A stretch of DNA of 64,000 bases from the NCBI GenBank assembly GCA_963978895.1, contig CAXBUH010000067.1:1-64000 (forward strand), read 5' to 3'. The translations under genes were made by a program, and so were the position numbers. Position 1 is the first letter of the stretch. Each line of letters starts with the position of its first letter. Source of the DNA: Erpobdella octoculata. Taxonomy: Eukaryota; Annelida; Clitellata; Hirudinida; Erpobdellidae. Positions 1 through 10,410 of the stretch are shown here, in pieces. The notes under the pieces are model-generated. The model was given only the letters and a program-made list of their open reading frames with translations, was not told the DNA's origin and made no database searches.

Positions 1-26
1 TAATAAATGTATGAATATTAAAATAT

Positions 27-218
27 TGTTACGATATCACCAAATCGTATACCGGGCTCAATAGAATGGTTTTGATGTTTTATTGGAAAATAATAAATGA
101 AGCTTTGTTACGGCTAGTTATACCTTCTGGTTTAATAATAATAATGTCCATAATAGTTATTCGAAGTCCTTTAACGTCTATCAATGGGAAAACCTATTGT
201 AAAAACAGCGATTTTACA
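27..218 (-). repeat. 3' LTR of element 1
   Basis: This is a direct repeat of 2146-2337 at an offset of 2119 bases with very few differences. It follows the polypurine tract on the minus strand, which makes it the 3' LTR. Confidence 0.88.
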
Positions 219-240
219 TTATTACCCCCTTCTTAATTCT
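219..240 (-). other. Polypurine tract of element 1
   Basis: The minus strand reads AATTAAGAAGGGGG followed by a few bases and then the LTR start. The same purine run precedes the LTR of element 2 near 42235, which supports it as the plus-strand priming site. Confidence 0.75.
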
Positions 241-265
241 GTTCGTCCCGAACAGCATATCGCTT

Positions 266-1300
266 TTAAGAAATGCGACTCGGCCGCGAACACCAAAATA
301 CCTTGATCTTTACTCGTGGCTTTGACCGCAATTCGCAAACAACATGGTCAAGTCTCTTGACCGTTTGACACAGTTTCTTCCAGTCCTTCTTTGGCTCATC
401 AACAGAGTCTTTCTTTGGCTCATCGTCGCCATTTTTGCACGGTTCATCACAGCCTTTTTTGCATGCCTCGTCCTGAACATCTTTGCACGGTTTATCGGAA
501 TTGTCTGCTTTTTCTTCTTCCTTCACATCTTTTAGATCTTTCTCAAGAAACTCTTCAAAAGGTTTTTCGAAAACACGTCGTTCCATAAATCCAATAAATC
601 CCTTCATCAAACTGTTATTTGATTTTACAATGACTCTTAGTCTATCTGATCTAGAATCTTCTGTGGATTCATTTGATTTAAAACCCTCGGTACCGTTCTC
701 TGTTCTTGTCTCATTTTTTCCAGAGTTTTTGCTTGCTGCATTGCTATTGTTGTTTTGGAGAAGTTCATCGTCGTCATGTTTGTTTTCTTCCAAGCTACAA
801 TCGAACGTTTTCTTTTCACATTCCAACTCGGCTCTTTCGTCGGTGTCAACTTTCGTATCGTCCAGCGGATCTTTCTTCAAATTACCGCCATCGTCTCTCA
901 AATCAGTGTCTTCTTTTCTTGTCAAGTTAACTTTGACGTATTTTTCCATTGGAGTTTCGTCCGTTTCTAAATCCTCGGTTGCTTCATCCGAGTCAGATTC
1001 TTCACTAAAATCTGACCCTGAATATTCGGTGCCGTCGTCTGTTATGGAGGCTTCCGTTTCAGAACCGTCGCTGTATGGGTGAAAGCCATAGTTGTTATTG
1101 CCATTATTATAATCATCATCGTCACTTTCATTCTCATCGTTTTGCATTTCGTTTTCAACATTCTTCTTATCTTCTTTAGTTTGGTTTTTGACGTCCAAAC
1201 CGACTGTATCACTGTCACCATCTTTGCATGGTTCATCTTGAGCATCTTTGCAAGGTTCCTTATCATGACCGTCTTTGACAGGCTCATCATCATTACCCAC
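266..1300 (-). pseudogene. Acidic gag-like region of element 1, 3' part
   Basis: Open for 344 codons and dominated by Asp, Glu, Lys and Ser. Short degenerate repeats around DEPCKDG recur at both ends, and the middle has acidic Ser/Asp stretches. It aligns along most of its length with the 42.2-44.0 kb element, where the same sequence is joined in one frame to the SAP domain. The Met at its apparent start is therefore not the real start: a SINE has split the original frame between 1300 and 1640. The C-terminus here ends in a shifted frame after KPRVKIKVF, whereas the other copy continues to RGRVVFLKSDYAVRDEQN. The role is unknown; a structural gag or pol-end remnant is an inference. Confidence 0.6.
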
Positions 1301-1304
1301 CTGA

Positions 1305-1640
1305 CTTTTGTAGCACAGTGGTGAAAGCAGTTATGCTATCATCCTGCCGTCGTGAGTTCAAATCTCAGTCACGGCGAGGCGTAATTCCGTTGAGCAAAAG
1401 AATTCACTCACATTGCTCAGGCCAACTCAGCCTTTCATCCTTCACTGGTCGATAAATGAGTACCAGTTTCACGACTGGGTTGTAATAGGGTTCGGTACAT
1501 TCCGATTTCGGAGACACGTGCGGGTGGCAGGTAATACTGTGTGATCCCATATGCACAAGTCGTTCCCGGCGCCTCTGAAGCTTAGCAACTGGCGCTTCTA
1601 ATCGATCCTATTATTATTATTATTATATTATTATTATTGT
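1305..1640 (+). mobile_element. tRNA-derived SINE
   Basis: The head resembles a tRNA gene with a polymerase III A box (TAGCACAGTGG, 1311-1321) and B box (GAGTTCAAATCTC, 1354-1366). A body of about 240 bases follows, including GGTCGATAAATGAGTACCAG, a motif I associate with conserved central parts of invertebrate SINEs. The 3' end is a run of TTA repeats (1611-1640), which is tail-like. It interrupts the reading frame of the LTR element. I found no clear target duplication and no second copy in the window. Confidence 0.8.
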
Positions 1641-2120
1641 GCAGTCTGTACGGCCTTCATCCGTCACATGCTCTGAGACACAGCTGGTGGACTCCAGTTC
1701 AAATTGGGTTTCGCCGCAGCAACCCACATCACCAGCAGCCCGCTGGTCCAGAACCGTGTCCACCACTGCCTCAGCCAACCCTGCGACCAAACTCTCAACA
1801 GTTGTACCGGCTGCTGCCACTTTGTTTCCGTGGCCAAGAATCATTCCTTCTCCTGTCTTCTTCTGTGCTGCCATGTTTTCTTTCGCTCGTTGTCTTTCTT
1901 CCTCCAGCAATTTGTTTTTTAATTTCCTTCGCTTGACCACAGCTTCCTCGTCAATGTCGAATAGATATTCGTCGTCGTCAGGCCCATAGCCCTCATTCAC
2001 TAACGCGGCTAAGAGGCGTTCCATAAGTTCGTCCTTTTTACCTGTATCGCTCAGGCCACGTTTCTCCAGCTCGTCTTTCATTTCACCCGCCCAAAGCTCA
2101 TCCAATGATTTCAAAACCAT
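1623..2120 (-). pseudogene. SAP-domain gag-like protein, N-terminal part
   Basis: The start Met lies 25 bases inside the 5' LTR, just after the primer-binding site. Residues 3-40 fit a SAP motif (helix-extended loop-helix, typically DNA binding): LDELWAGEMKDELEKRGLSD, then TGKKDELMERLL. The next segment is acidic and then basic (EEAVVKRRKLKNKLLEEERQ). The last residues (repeated Ile) are translated SINE tail, so the frame is truncated by that insertion. The paralogue at 43-44 kb has LDELSILELRRELRKRALSN at the same position, which confirms a conserved domain. It is probably the nucleic-acid-binding start of a gag-like product. Confidence 0.7.
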
Positions 2121-2126
2121 TCTTGT

Positions 2127-2145
2127 ATCCCACTTCTGACACCAA
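2127..2145 (-). other. Primer-binding site of element 1
   Basis: The minus strand reads TTGGTGTCAGAAGTGGGAT directly after the 5' LTR. The TGG start pairs with the CCA end of a tRNA, the usual layout for minus-strand priming. The isoacceptor is not assigned. Confidence 0.75.
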
Positions 2146-2337
2146 TGTTACGATATCACCAAATCGTATACCGGGCTCAATAGAATGGTTTTGATGTTTT
2201 ATTGGAAAATAATAAATGAAGCTTTGTTACGGCTAGTTATACCTTCTGGTTTAATAATAATAATGTCCATAATAGTTATTCGAAGTCCTTTAACGTCTAT
2301 CAATGGGAAAACCTATTGTAAAAACAGCGATTTTACA
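2146..2337 (-). repeat. 5' LTR of element 1
   Basis: Partner of the LTR at 27-218. It is adjacent to the primer-binding site on the minus strand, so it is the 5' LTR and should carry the promoter. No confident TATA box was picked. Confidence 0.88.
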
Positions 2338-2409
2338 TTAATATATACATATATATATAATATTAATAAAGAATGTAATATAATTTATAATTATCACAAT
2401 TTGTTTTAC

Positions 2410-3388
2410 TTTCAAAAACAATTTTTAGAGCATCAAGTGGAGAAGAATCATTTATTCGAGTATGCGTGACTGATTTGCCTGGAAAACCTTTTTGCAGTAC
2501 AAATGCCACCGCTTTATAGGCTTGATTTTTATCAAGTTGCATGCCCAGAGTTTGAAAGTATGTTATTGCGCCGTTAAAATTTTTCAAATTTTTGACGTGT
2601 CCAATAAGAATCTCCCCGTTTGATAAAGCCTTCAAATAACGATACATATTTTCAATTACACTAAACCGTTTCAATTTAAAATTTAACAAACCTGTCAACC
2701 GTACCTCTACTTGGTTTTTCAAATTATCATTTGTAGTTGATATAACAGAGTCATAAACTTTGTTATCAAGCAGATTACAGTTCATCATAGGCTGAAAAAC
2801 GACAGAGTTAACTTTAATTTTCTGACAACTTATTTTCTGTACTCCAGGAACTTCAACGAAAGAGCTGAAAGTGCTGTTTGTGCCCTCAAAGCAAGTTATG
2901 TTCAAATGACATATATCTGCAAGAAGACAATTTGAAAATGATATACATTGTGAAATAAGAATGTTTTTCTTTAATGAATTATTTACAGTTACATTGTCTG
3001 ACAGATATTTTAAAATTATTTAACTTACTTTTAATTGAGTATAAACGACAGTTTTGCTGATTGGAAACAAGAAACTGAGGCAAAGTAGGAAAAAATAGCA
3101 AAAAATAGAAGAATTTAGATTATTGACAACTTGTACACTCGAACAATCCTGACGATAAAAACATTCGAGGCAGCAATTCAATTCATCTTCTCTTTCAATC
3201 ACTTTCAGTTTTGATAGTCCACCCGCTAAACTGACTTCAAAAAAGTTTATTTGTAAGAAACTCACGTCTGTTGGAATATACAGAGAACAAACTGCTTGTT
3301 CTCCAAAGTGTACACCAACAAAACTTTCAACATTTTGAGAATCAGCTTTGTTGAGTAAGATTAAAACAAGCAGCGACACTATAAACAT
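2410..3388 (-). pseudogene. Secreted PAN-ILEI-like protein, copy A
   Basis: Exon 1 is 3388-3029 and exon 2 is 2916-2410. Exon 1 starts with a clear signal peptide (MFIVSLLVLILLNKADSQ), then FVGVHFGEQAVC and a PAN/Apple-like Cys cluster (CCLECFYRQDCSSVQVV). The donor is GTAAGT. Exon 2 (acceptor TTGCAG) opens NICHLNITCFEG and then resembles the ILEI/FAM3 fold: KVNSVVFQP, KVYDSV, NGEILIGHV, LGMQL, AFVLQKGFPGKSVTHTR. The donor after GAAA is GTAAAA. Both introns are phase 1. In exon 1 the end of the PAN module is out of frame: a one-base slip in a T run near 3090 separates it from the conserved NCRLYSIKS ending. Exon 3 must lie left of the window, because an LTR element fills the last intron. Upstream DNA at 3650-3800 is shared with copy C. 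The ILEI assignment is by motif pattern only. Confidence 0.62.
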
Positions 3389-3649
3389 ATTGTTTATTAA
3401 ACTGGTTTTAAAAGCAGAGCATTTTCTAAATTTATGTATTCAGACAAATAAATGAAAAATTAATATTTTATCTAAAGTATTTAAAAACCAGTGGCCTAAT
3501 TCAAATATTGAGTGATGAAAGTTTCATAAACATTGCTGCTGTGGGCCACGAGAGAGTGGTCTATGTCGATATACTGGAAAAAAAGTCAAGATTTTTTCTA
3601 AACGACAAAAACATTAGGAAGGAAAACAGAATACAATGGTAAATTGGAC

Positions 3650-3800
3650 AATGAATACAAAATCTTTAGAAATCCTTGATGCATTATCATTCAGTTTTGA
3701 AGATTCACAAATAATTTATGATAGGAATATTGTCGAATACAAGAACACGCGTCGATAATATTGCACCCAATGAAGTTGACAGATTTTGTTTGGTGAAAAA
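3650..3800. repeat. Duplicated block upstream of copy A
   Basis: About 150 bases resemble 17755-17925, upstream of copy C, in the same orientation and at a similar distance from the start codon. Shared words include GATTATCATTCAGTTTTGA-like and CGTCGATAA sequence. On the minus strand the copy-C version is open through SKVIIETSKLNDNPLRVFKD and a stop, but the copy-A version is broken. It shows the duplication unit extends beyond the gene. Whether it is a lost exon or a promoter is unclear. Confidence 0.55.
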
Positions 3801-3900
3801 ATTAGATCCAAGTGACCTATTTAAATAAAACATGCAAGAATAATGATAATATTTAATATAGTATAAATATTCGTAAAAGGTAATAATTTAATAATTCAGG

Positions 3901-4330
3901 CAGGGGCGCAGCCAGGGGGCCCCCCGAAACCTAGCCAGAGTGGATTTTGAAGTGACGGGCGGGCTGTGAATTTGGGATGTTTTTCAATTCTTTCCTCTAT
4001 TATTTAATTAATCTTTGATGAATTGCCTATTGCAATGCAACTGTGCTGTAACAAATCCAGCCAAATTTTTCGTTGGAAGATGCAACATATGCTATGCTGC
4101 AGTACGGTGATGCATTTCCAAACGTGTATTAGCTGTATATTCCAGAGCATGCACCATCGGTGTGTCGACTGCTACGTGTAAGCAGGGGCGCAGCCAGGGG
4201 GCCGGGGGACCACCCCCCCAAAACCTAGCCAAAATGGATCTTGAAGTGACGGGCGGGCCTGTGATTTTGGGATGTTTTTCAATTCTTTCTTCTATTATTT
4301 AATTAACCTTTGATGAATTTATTGAAACAA
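3901..4330. mobile_element. Two direct copies of a hAT-like MITE end
   Basis: CAGGGGCGCAGCCAGGGGGC occurs at 3901 and again at 4183. Each copy is followed by about 120 bases of the same sequence (AAACCTAGCC, GAAGTGACGGGCGGG, TTGGGATGTTTTTCAATTC). The CAGGGGCG start is typical of hAT ends. No right end was found. Either one copy is nested in the other or the segment was tandemly duplicated. Confidence 0.55.
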
Positions 4331-5215
4331 ACAATTCAGAATTAATTATCTATTAATTTGGTTTTGAAATCTTTGTTAGAGAGCAACTGGATCAAAAAAA
4401 ATCTTCAAACAGAATTTTTTTGTAAGCAAATTATGTTAATTTTATCATTTCAATAAATCAATTTTCAATTTGCTTTGGGTCGATAAATTCATAAAAGTCA
4501 TAATAGAAATTTTGACATTTGTCTACAATTCAAGAGTTCAATCAACTAAATACAGCTTTCATCTTTTTATTTATTTGTATTTTAACAAAAACATTTGCTT
4601 CTCAAATTGATAAAATCGTAAAAAATTAATTAGTCTATGGGCTGCCGGTGACCTAATCGGTCTTAAGGGGTTAACCAAAAACAAATTTGCTAATCATGTT
4701 AATGAATTATTCATTAATTCCTAGATTATTTGTAAGAAAAATAAAAGACAATGCTATTATATAGAAGTCCATGACTCAAACTTCTCAAAAATATAATTAG
4801 TAAACGGCAGGTTAACTTTTTATCAGCTTTAATTATCCATGGCATTTCCGGTTCTCGTTAGAGCCCGACCAAGTAATTTGCATAATTTATTTCTAATTTT
4901 TAGCAGCTTACATGTGCTATTTTCAACTGGAGAATCAAACACTTGGAAATTTTCATTGTACTCAAAAATTCCCCAAATAAGTATACTTTAGAGTAACAAG
5001 TGTTGTTCCAGTTAACTGTTATTGTAATTGCAGATTAATTCAAAAATCTGAAACATAAATATTAACTGAAAACATTTTGTCGTCATAAAGTTTATTATTT
5101 TGAATATTTCCTTATTAATTTCAAAGCGTGTTATTACTTGTTTTCCAGCTGTTTATAGCTTTTAATCGTTTTTAAATACACGCTTTGATTTCAAAATGTT
5201 TTAAAAGAGAAAACA
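4331..5215. other. AT-rich interval without recognised features
   Basis: No credible coding region, repeat family or RNA gene was seen. Confidence 0.5.
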
Positions 5216-5235
5216 AATGTAACGTCAAATAAAAA

Positions 5236-5432
5236 AAGTGAGACGGAACGTAGGCACGTAGGAGGACGAATAGTACGTAGATGAATCGTTTAAGACAAAA
5301 TGTAGTAAGACGAATAGTAACAAGGGACGAATAGTAAGGAGACGACCAGTAACAAGGGACGAATAGTAAGGAGACGAATGGTAGGTGGAGACGAAACGTA
5401 GGAAGACGAACAGTAAGGAAACGAATGATACA
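5236..5432. repeat. Degenerate minisatellite, GACGAATAGTAAG-type units
   Basis: Imperfect tandem units built on GACGAATAGTAAGGAGACGA and AACAAGGGACGAATAGTA run through this stretch. Apparent open frames across it are by-products of the repeat. Confidence 0.6.
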
Positions 5433-5869
5433 AACACCGTTGTGTGTTGCTTAACGGCAATATATAGTGATCCGGTACTTTTTTATCGTTTGGCTTTAAA
5501 ATCAATAAAAAGCACATAACTTTACCACTAGATATGTTTTCAATTGCACGGGCAATATGGTTAACACAACGACATCAAATTTATTTGCTGAGTTAAGCGT
5601 ACAATTCGTTGGTTCTAGAATTGCAGTATTGTATTGACTTTGCTGCTCTGGTAATTGATTTTTTGAATTCCAAAAATTTCGAAAAAAGAGCTTGAATTTG
5701 TGACATTGTTGTCAAAACATGTCACTTATAAGTGATGAACATCTTTAAAAAAATTATTAAAACAAAAGTTTTAAAAATAAAAAAAAATTAGGCGTTAGAT
5801 TTAAATAAAAACTTAATAGAAAAAGGTATAAATTAATTTCTAGAAATACTCAAATTTTGTTTAGCTTAC

Positions 5870-6273
5870 TTTTTCTCGAGTAGATACTACAGTTAGTTTT
5901 ATTAAACACAAGAGACTGAGGCAGGTGAGTGTAGAGATAGCACAAAACTTTAGAATTTTCATCACTCACAGTTTGCACAATTGAACAATTCTGATCGTGA
6001 AAACATTCAAGACTGCAAAATAATTCGGCGTGTCGTTTGATCACATTTGAGTTAAAATTGTTTTCTGGACTATTGATCACAGTAGTAATAATTTTTAGAA
6101 TGTTAAAATTGCTGGAATCTTCTGCGGAAACGGTGAGACTCCATGGAAATGCACATCGGTGAATAATTGAATATCTTGAGAATTGGCTTGCTGAAATTTC
6201 ATTATAATAACAAATACTCGTAGCCACAACAGAATAATCATAATTTATTATTTCTTTGAACACTTCTACAAAT
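5870..6273 (-). pseudogene. Secreted PAN-ILEI-like protein, copy B (orphan PAN exon)
   Basis: A single exon, preceded by a good acceptor (TTTTTTCAG) and ended by a phase-1 donor (GTAAGC) like the other copies. It encodes FVEVFKEIINYDYSVVATSIC, comparable to FVGVHFGEQAVC in copy A, then the PAN-like cluster CSLECFHDQNCSIVQTV and YLYTHLPQSLVFNKTNCSIY. There is an acceptor where the other copies have the signal peptide, so copy B either has an extra 5' exon or the site is coincidental. No ILEI exon or tail exon was found downstream before the cluster is interrupted by other elements. It is probably a gene fragment, although a distant partner exon cannot be excluded. Confidence 0.55.
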
Positions 6274-6279
6274 CTGAAA

Positions 6280-7720
6280 AAAATTCTATATTATCTCAAA
6301 AACTGTTAAAGCGTTTTTTTAATAATTTTACGATGAAAACGACTTTTTTAATAAAATTATAAATTGGTTTAAAAATTTCTTCTAATTCAAAAATTTTTTA
6401 AATTGAAAAAAAAACGCTTATTCTTATAGTATTTCATTTTAAACACAACTTAGAAGCTCCGATTATTACATAACGTTACACATTTATCAAATATGACCGT
6501 AAATTAAAAAAATAAATAATGCAATTATGAAATTTATCAAATACATTTTTGTATTAAAACTGTTGCTACTTTACAGTCAAGATTAGAATATTACCTGGAA
6601 ATTATTTATCGGCTACTGTTTAATTCTCGTCTGAAATTTTCAACAGTTAGCCATCAATTTCAGAGGTTTTCTTTAATATATTAGCATATTTTTTGTTATA
6701 TATGAGTAGTCTGTCGTTGGTTATCTTAGCTGCTTACTGATCCTTCTTTCTAAATGTTTCATTGTACTGTTTTGTATCGATCTCAAACATTCTCGACGTT
6801 TCCCTTACAAAACTATACATTTTTATTGAAAGGCGTGCTCTTGTAAGCCTCAAAATGGACATTAAGAGATAAATAAAATATAAATATTTTTTTATAAGTA
6901 TTATTTATAAGTGAAACATTTTTAATGACAATTTTAAAACGTATTACAACAATTGATTCCAAGACAAATTGCGTTTGTTTTTATAGCCTTAGCATAAATT
7001 CATACAAAAGATCAGCGCAAATTCTTTTTTCACCAAAAGGGTGTAGGAAATTTTTGTTTAGTATTTTAATTTGGCTTAATGAGCAGGTTTTTTGAAAATA
7101 TTTCTTAATGATCAAAAAACCTATTCTAGTTACTGTGCATAAGAAAGTTAAAACAAAATTTGTAAAATAGTATTTCTCTTGGTTTTTATGCGCTTAAAAC
7201 ATTTGAATAATTAAACAGAAAATATTTAAATTTATTTAAAAACACAAATTTTAATATTAAAATTCTTTTACATTAACATTTAATTGTTAATTTATTGTTG
7301 AAAAATTGGAATTAATATTTAGTGGGGTTAAGTCGGGCTTGGGGGTTTGAACCTTCCAGTGGGTTTGTTTGGATTGAAAACAAATATTATGTGCTATTTA
7401 AAGTTCTTTACTAACAATATTTTGTTTACATATCTGTGTTTCATTTTTAATTTTTCATGTTTTTGTAAAATATTTACTACAAGCTCTTTTTTTGATGAAT
7501 ATCTTTGTTCAAATTCCTAAATAGCTTCAATCACTGGTATGATGAGTCGACCATGAAATTTGTAATATTTTTTACATTAACCCACATTAGATGATCAACC
7601 AACGTTTGATACATTTTAGGTTTTTTGCAATAGTAGCAATCTAACTACAAGATAACTGAGATCTGCTGGTAATAATTTTTTCTATAAAAATTTAACATAA
7701 ACGCAGTTATCAGTTCATAT
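6280..7720. other. AT-rich interval without recognised features
   Basis: No coding region, RNA gene or structured repeat was recognised in this stretch. Confidence 0.5.
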
Positions 7721-8424
7721 GTCTTAAAGCAATGGTCCGAAACACGGCCTGCTAGATGATATTTTGTGGCACCCCACTTGATAACAAAGTTCAATGCAAG
7801 TGCGGTCTGACATGGCAATAACGAAAAAAATTAAAATATTTAAAAAAAAAATTTTTTTAAACTCTTGTTTGAAATACTTTTTAATTTAAATGTTTTTTCC
7901 TATAATTTAACGTTGTTGTTTTGTTTAAATGCCTATATTTGTTCTGGTTTTATTGTTTGTCGGCAAAATATTTAAAGTTTTTTTTTCTTTTGTAACCAAA
8001 TAAATTAATAAATGTGAGATTTTTAAAATTTTAGAACTGGCTAATTAGAGTAATCGTCAGGTATTTATTAAAAAAGTCTGAACAACGCCGGGTTCCCCAG
8101 TTAATTTGTAAATAAACTATTATTATCTCATTAAATATTTTTTTTATTTTCCCCAAGCCCCGCCATGTTTTTCTCAAAGCCTATCAGAAAAAAAATTACA
8201 GAGAGCACTAAAATTTTAAGAAAAGTGGCAAACTGAATATTTAATATTATTGAACACATTGGTACCCCAACGTGTCTTATTTGAACAAAAGTTGTGGTGC
8301 TTAGAAAATACAACATCAGACGTCATTAAAAAACTAGGCACGCTGCAGAATATGCAAAACACAGAACAGAAAAGACAGTATTAGTAGTCTTAAAATAATT
8401 CTAACAAGGCAATATATTTTTTTA

Positions 8425-8900
8425 AGAAAGCATCCAAGGACAATGATGCTGCAGTCAAAGCCAACTATAAAGTTAGTAAGATGATTGTTAAATCGGAGAA
8501 ACCATTCACAGATGGCAAGTTTATCAAAAAGTGTTCAAGGTTGTAACTATTGTCTCTTCAAAAAGGGTTAGTTCAGCAACATCAGTCTTTTAGAGCCAAC
8601 ACCATGGCATAGCGCATTATTGAGCTGTAAAGTAACATAAACAATATTACACAATTAACTGCATAAAAATGCCAAATTTTCCGCGCCTACTCAGTTGCTT
8701 TTGAAAAGAGCACAGACATCACTATCACTGTACAACTGGCAATGTGTACCGTGGTACGTGGTGTTGTTGAAAATTTTGAAGCGATTGAGGAGTTGCTCAC
8801 AATCCACCACTCAGGAAATATTCCACCAGTTTTGTAATACCATTGTGGATGCCGGTTTACCATGGAAGATGTTTGTTGGAATAATGACGGAGAAAAAATG
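8425..8900 (+). pseudogene. hAT transposase remnant (ZBED5/GTF2IRD2-like type)
   Basis: Broken frames carry successive motifs of this hAT transposase group: a KANYKVSKMIVKSEKPFTDG segment near 8455-8530, YSVAFEKSTDIT followed by a hydrophobic VQLAMCTVVRGVVENFEAIE segment near 8690-8800, and after a frameshift TTQEIFHQF...AGLPWKMFVGI near 8805-8885. In intact relatives the middle motif reads ALDESTD, so the catalytic Asp appears changed to Glu or Lys here. The sequence GGTCCGAAACACGGCCTG at about 7733 looks like a hAT left end, but the right end was not found. A dead element with several stops and frameshifts. Confidence 0.62.
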
Positions 8901-9136
8901 AACGCTTAAAAGAAGCTGTGATTAATTAAAACTCTTTAAATCTCTTATATTAACTTCAACGCTGGTCTTGATTGCTTTTTCAAAAAAAAATTAGAAGAGG
9001 AGGTAATCGCTCTGCATTGCATTATCTAAGAAATTAAAACTTGTCAGTGTTGCCTACGCCAATGTTAAATCATTTTTTACAAAACTGATTTTATGGAAAG
9101 CCCAGCTCTCTCAGAAAAATTTCTGCCATTTCATAT

Positions 9137-9349
9137 ATATATATATTTATATATATATATATATATATATATAGTTTCCGCTTACTCTCCCGCTCCGCTC
9201 CGCTCATTTTGTGACCGATTTTAATTTTTTTCAATTAAACCTTCCTCTATTGACTCTCAAGCTTGTGTAAAAATTTCATTACGATCGGATGAATGGTGTA
9301 GCAACGCATAAGTTATTTACAAACACACATAATCTTATTTATATATATA

Positions 9350-9386
<37 letters not shown>
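9137..9386. repeat. (TA)n tracts flanking a dispersed ~130-bp repeat (copy R1)
   Basis: TA runs at about 9137-9171 and 9342-9385 flank a unit that begins GTTTCCGCTTACTCTCCCGC and contains GACTCTCAAG, AAATTTCATTAC and ATCGGATGAATGGTGTAGCAA. The same unit recurs at 19986-20110 and 27746-27876. It is non-coding, and the family is unassigned. Confidence 0.65.
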
Positions 9387-9387
<1 letters not shown>

Positions 9388-10352
9388 TATTGTTTTCAGT
9401 AAATAACAATTAAGTATGAGACATTGGATGCAAGTGCAGGAGAGCACGTATAGAACGCTTTTGAAGCATAAATATTGGTTTCAATCGTGAAGAATAAGTA
9501 GATGCCCACACTATATTACAATAAGATAGATATTGAAATATAAAAGAATAATAGAGCATGAGGGCGGTTTTAGAATCAATAAAGTTACTGACGCGTGATA
9601 CAATTCCAATGTTTCTCGATATTTTGCATTTAATATAAGTTATATGATCAGATCAGTTGAGGCATTCATCAATCCATACACCCAAAAATTTACTCTTTTT
9701 TTATGATAGTTTATAGTCCTTTACTACATGCAACGCGTTTATAATGAGGCTCTTCATACGAATGTGAACATCACAATTGACGTTACGTGTTCGGTTATGA
9801 AACCTGATGTAATTGGATATATTTACGTTTAATGAGAGTTTATTAGCTGAAAACCATTCATAGATCATGTCCAGACCAATATTTACATTCGTAAACAAAG
9901 AAGTGATGTCATCACATGAACTAAACAAATTAGTGTCATCAGCAAATAGGTAGTATTCGAATGTGTTTGTAACAAAGCATAAGTCATTAATATATATGAG
10001 AAATAAGAGCGGTGCCAAAACAGAGCCCTGTGGCACACTGCAAAAAATCTGTTGAAAGGATGACGAGGCACCACCAAAGTAGACTTGTTGCTTTCGGTTT
10101 TCCAAATAACTCTCAAGTATCTGAGGGCAATACCACGGATACCATAATATTCCATTTTTTTAATTAGTATCTGATGGTTTACCGTGTCGAAGGCCTTGGC
10201 CAAATCAAGAAATATTCCGATAGCATATTTCTTTTTGCCAATAGCTTCCCTAATTTCAGTATGGAGGCGAGCCAGAGGCATCCAGGTTGAGTAATCCCTT
10301 CTAAAACCATACTGATTACTCGAGATAAAAAAAACTTAGACAGATAATTATA
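9386..10352 (-). pseudogene. LINE B reverse transcriptase, 3' part
   Basis: A non-LTR reverse transcriptase in broken frames. It shows FLDLAKAFDTVNHQIL (motif A region), CSVPQGSVLAPLLFLIYIND (motif B region) and YYLFADDTNLF (catalytic FADD), followed by LSLNVNISNYIRF and a C-terminal stretch ending near the TA tract at 9385. The rest of the same element continues at 13543-14545, beyond the inserted LINE A. The style is Jockey/CR1 group. Several stops and frameshifts make it inactive. Confidence 0.75.
9958..9996. repeat. 39-bp donor sequence of a duplicated junction filler
   Basis: These bases are repeated exactly at 10353-10391, between the target duplication and the 5' edge of LINE A. Confidence 0.8.
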
Positions 10353-10391
10353 CGAATGTGTTTGTAACAAAGCATAAGTCATTAATATATA
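10353..10391. other. 39-bp templated filler at the LINE A 5' junction
   Basis: An exact copy of 9958-9996 in the same orientation. It lies immediately after the AATTATA target duplication (10346-10352) and before LINE A sequence. It belongs to LINE B reverse transcriptase sequence about 395 bases away and is out of place here. Confidence 0.75.
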
Positions 10392-10410
10392 CCACGGAGG
10401 AGTTGCTATT

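Larger units (their letters stand above)
27..2339 (-). mobile_element. Non-autonomous LTR retroelement with SAP-domain gag (element 1)
   Basis: Two near-identical 192-bp direct repeats (27-218 and 2146-2337) begin TGTTACG and end TTTTACA on the plus strand, so on the coding (minus) strand they run TG...CA. Inside the right LTR is a primer-binding site and inside the left LTR a polypurine tract, fixing minus orientation. The interior codes only for a SAP-domain protein and an acidic Lys/Asp/Glu-rich region. No protease, reverse transcriptase or integrase is visible, so movement would need another element's enzymes. Flanks show AATAT at 22-26 and 2340-2344. Copy D of the neighbouring gene family has the homologous site without an insertion (about 18700-18745), supporting this as the duplicated target. 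The element sits in the last intron of gene copy A. Confidence 0.85.

Noticed and set aside
483..1082. Plus-strand Ser-rich ORF of 199 codons, and a similar one at 42628-43020
   Set aside because: They are antisense shadows of the acidic gag region, which is conserved between two elements on the minus strand.
1311..1366. tRNA gene
   Set aside because: A and B boxes are present but a cloverleaf is incomplete and a SINE body and tail follow.
8085..8110. Helitron end (CAACGCCGGGTTCCCCAGTT)
   Set aside because: The CTAG terminus is absent; at best a decayed fragment.
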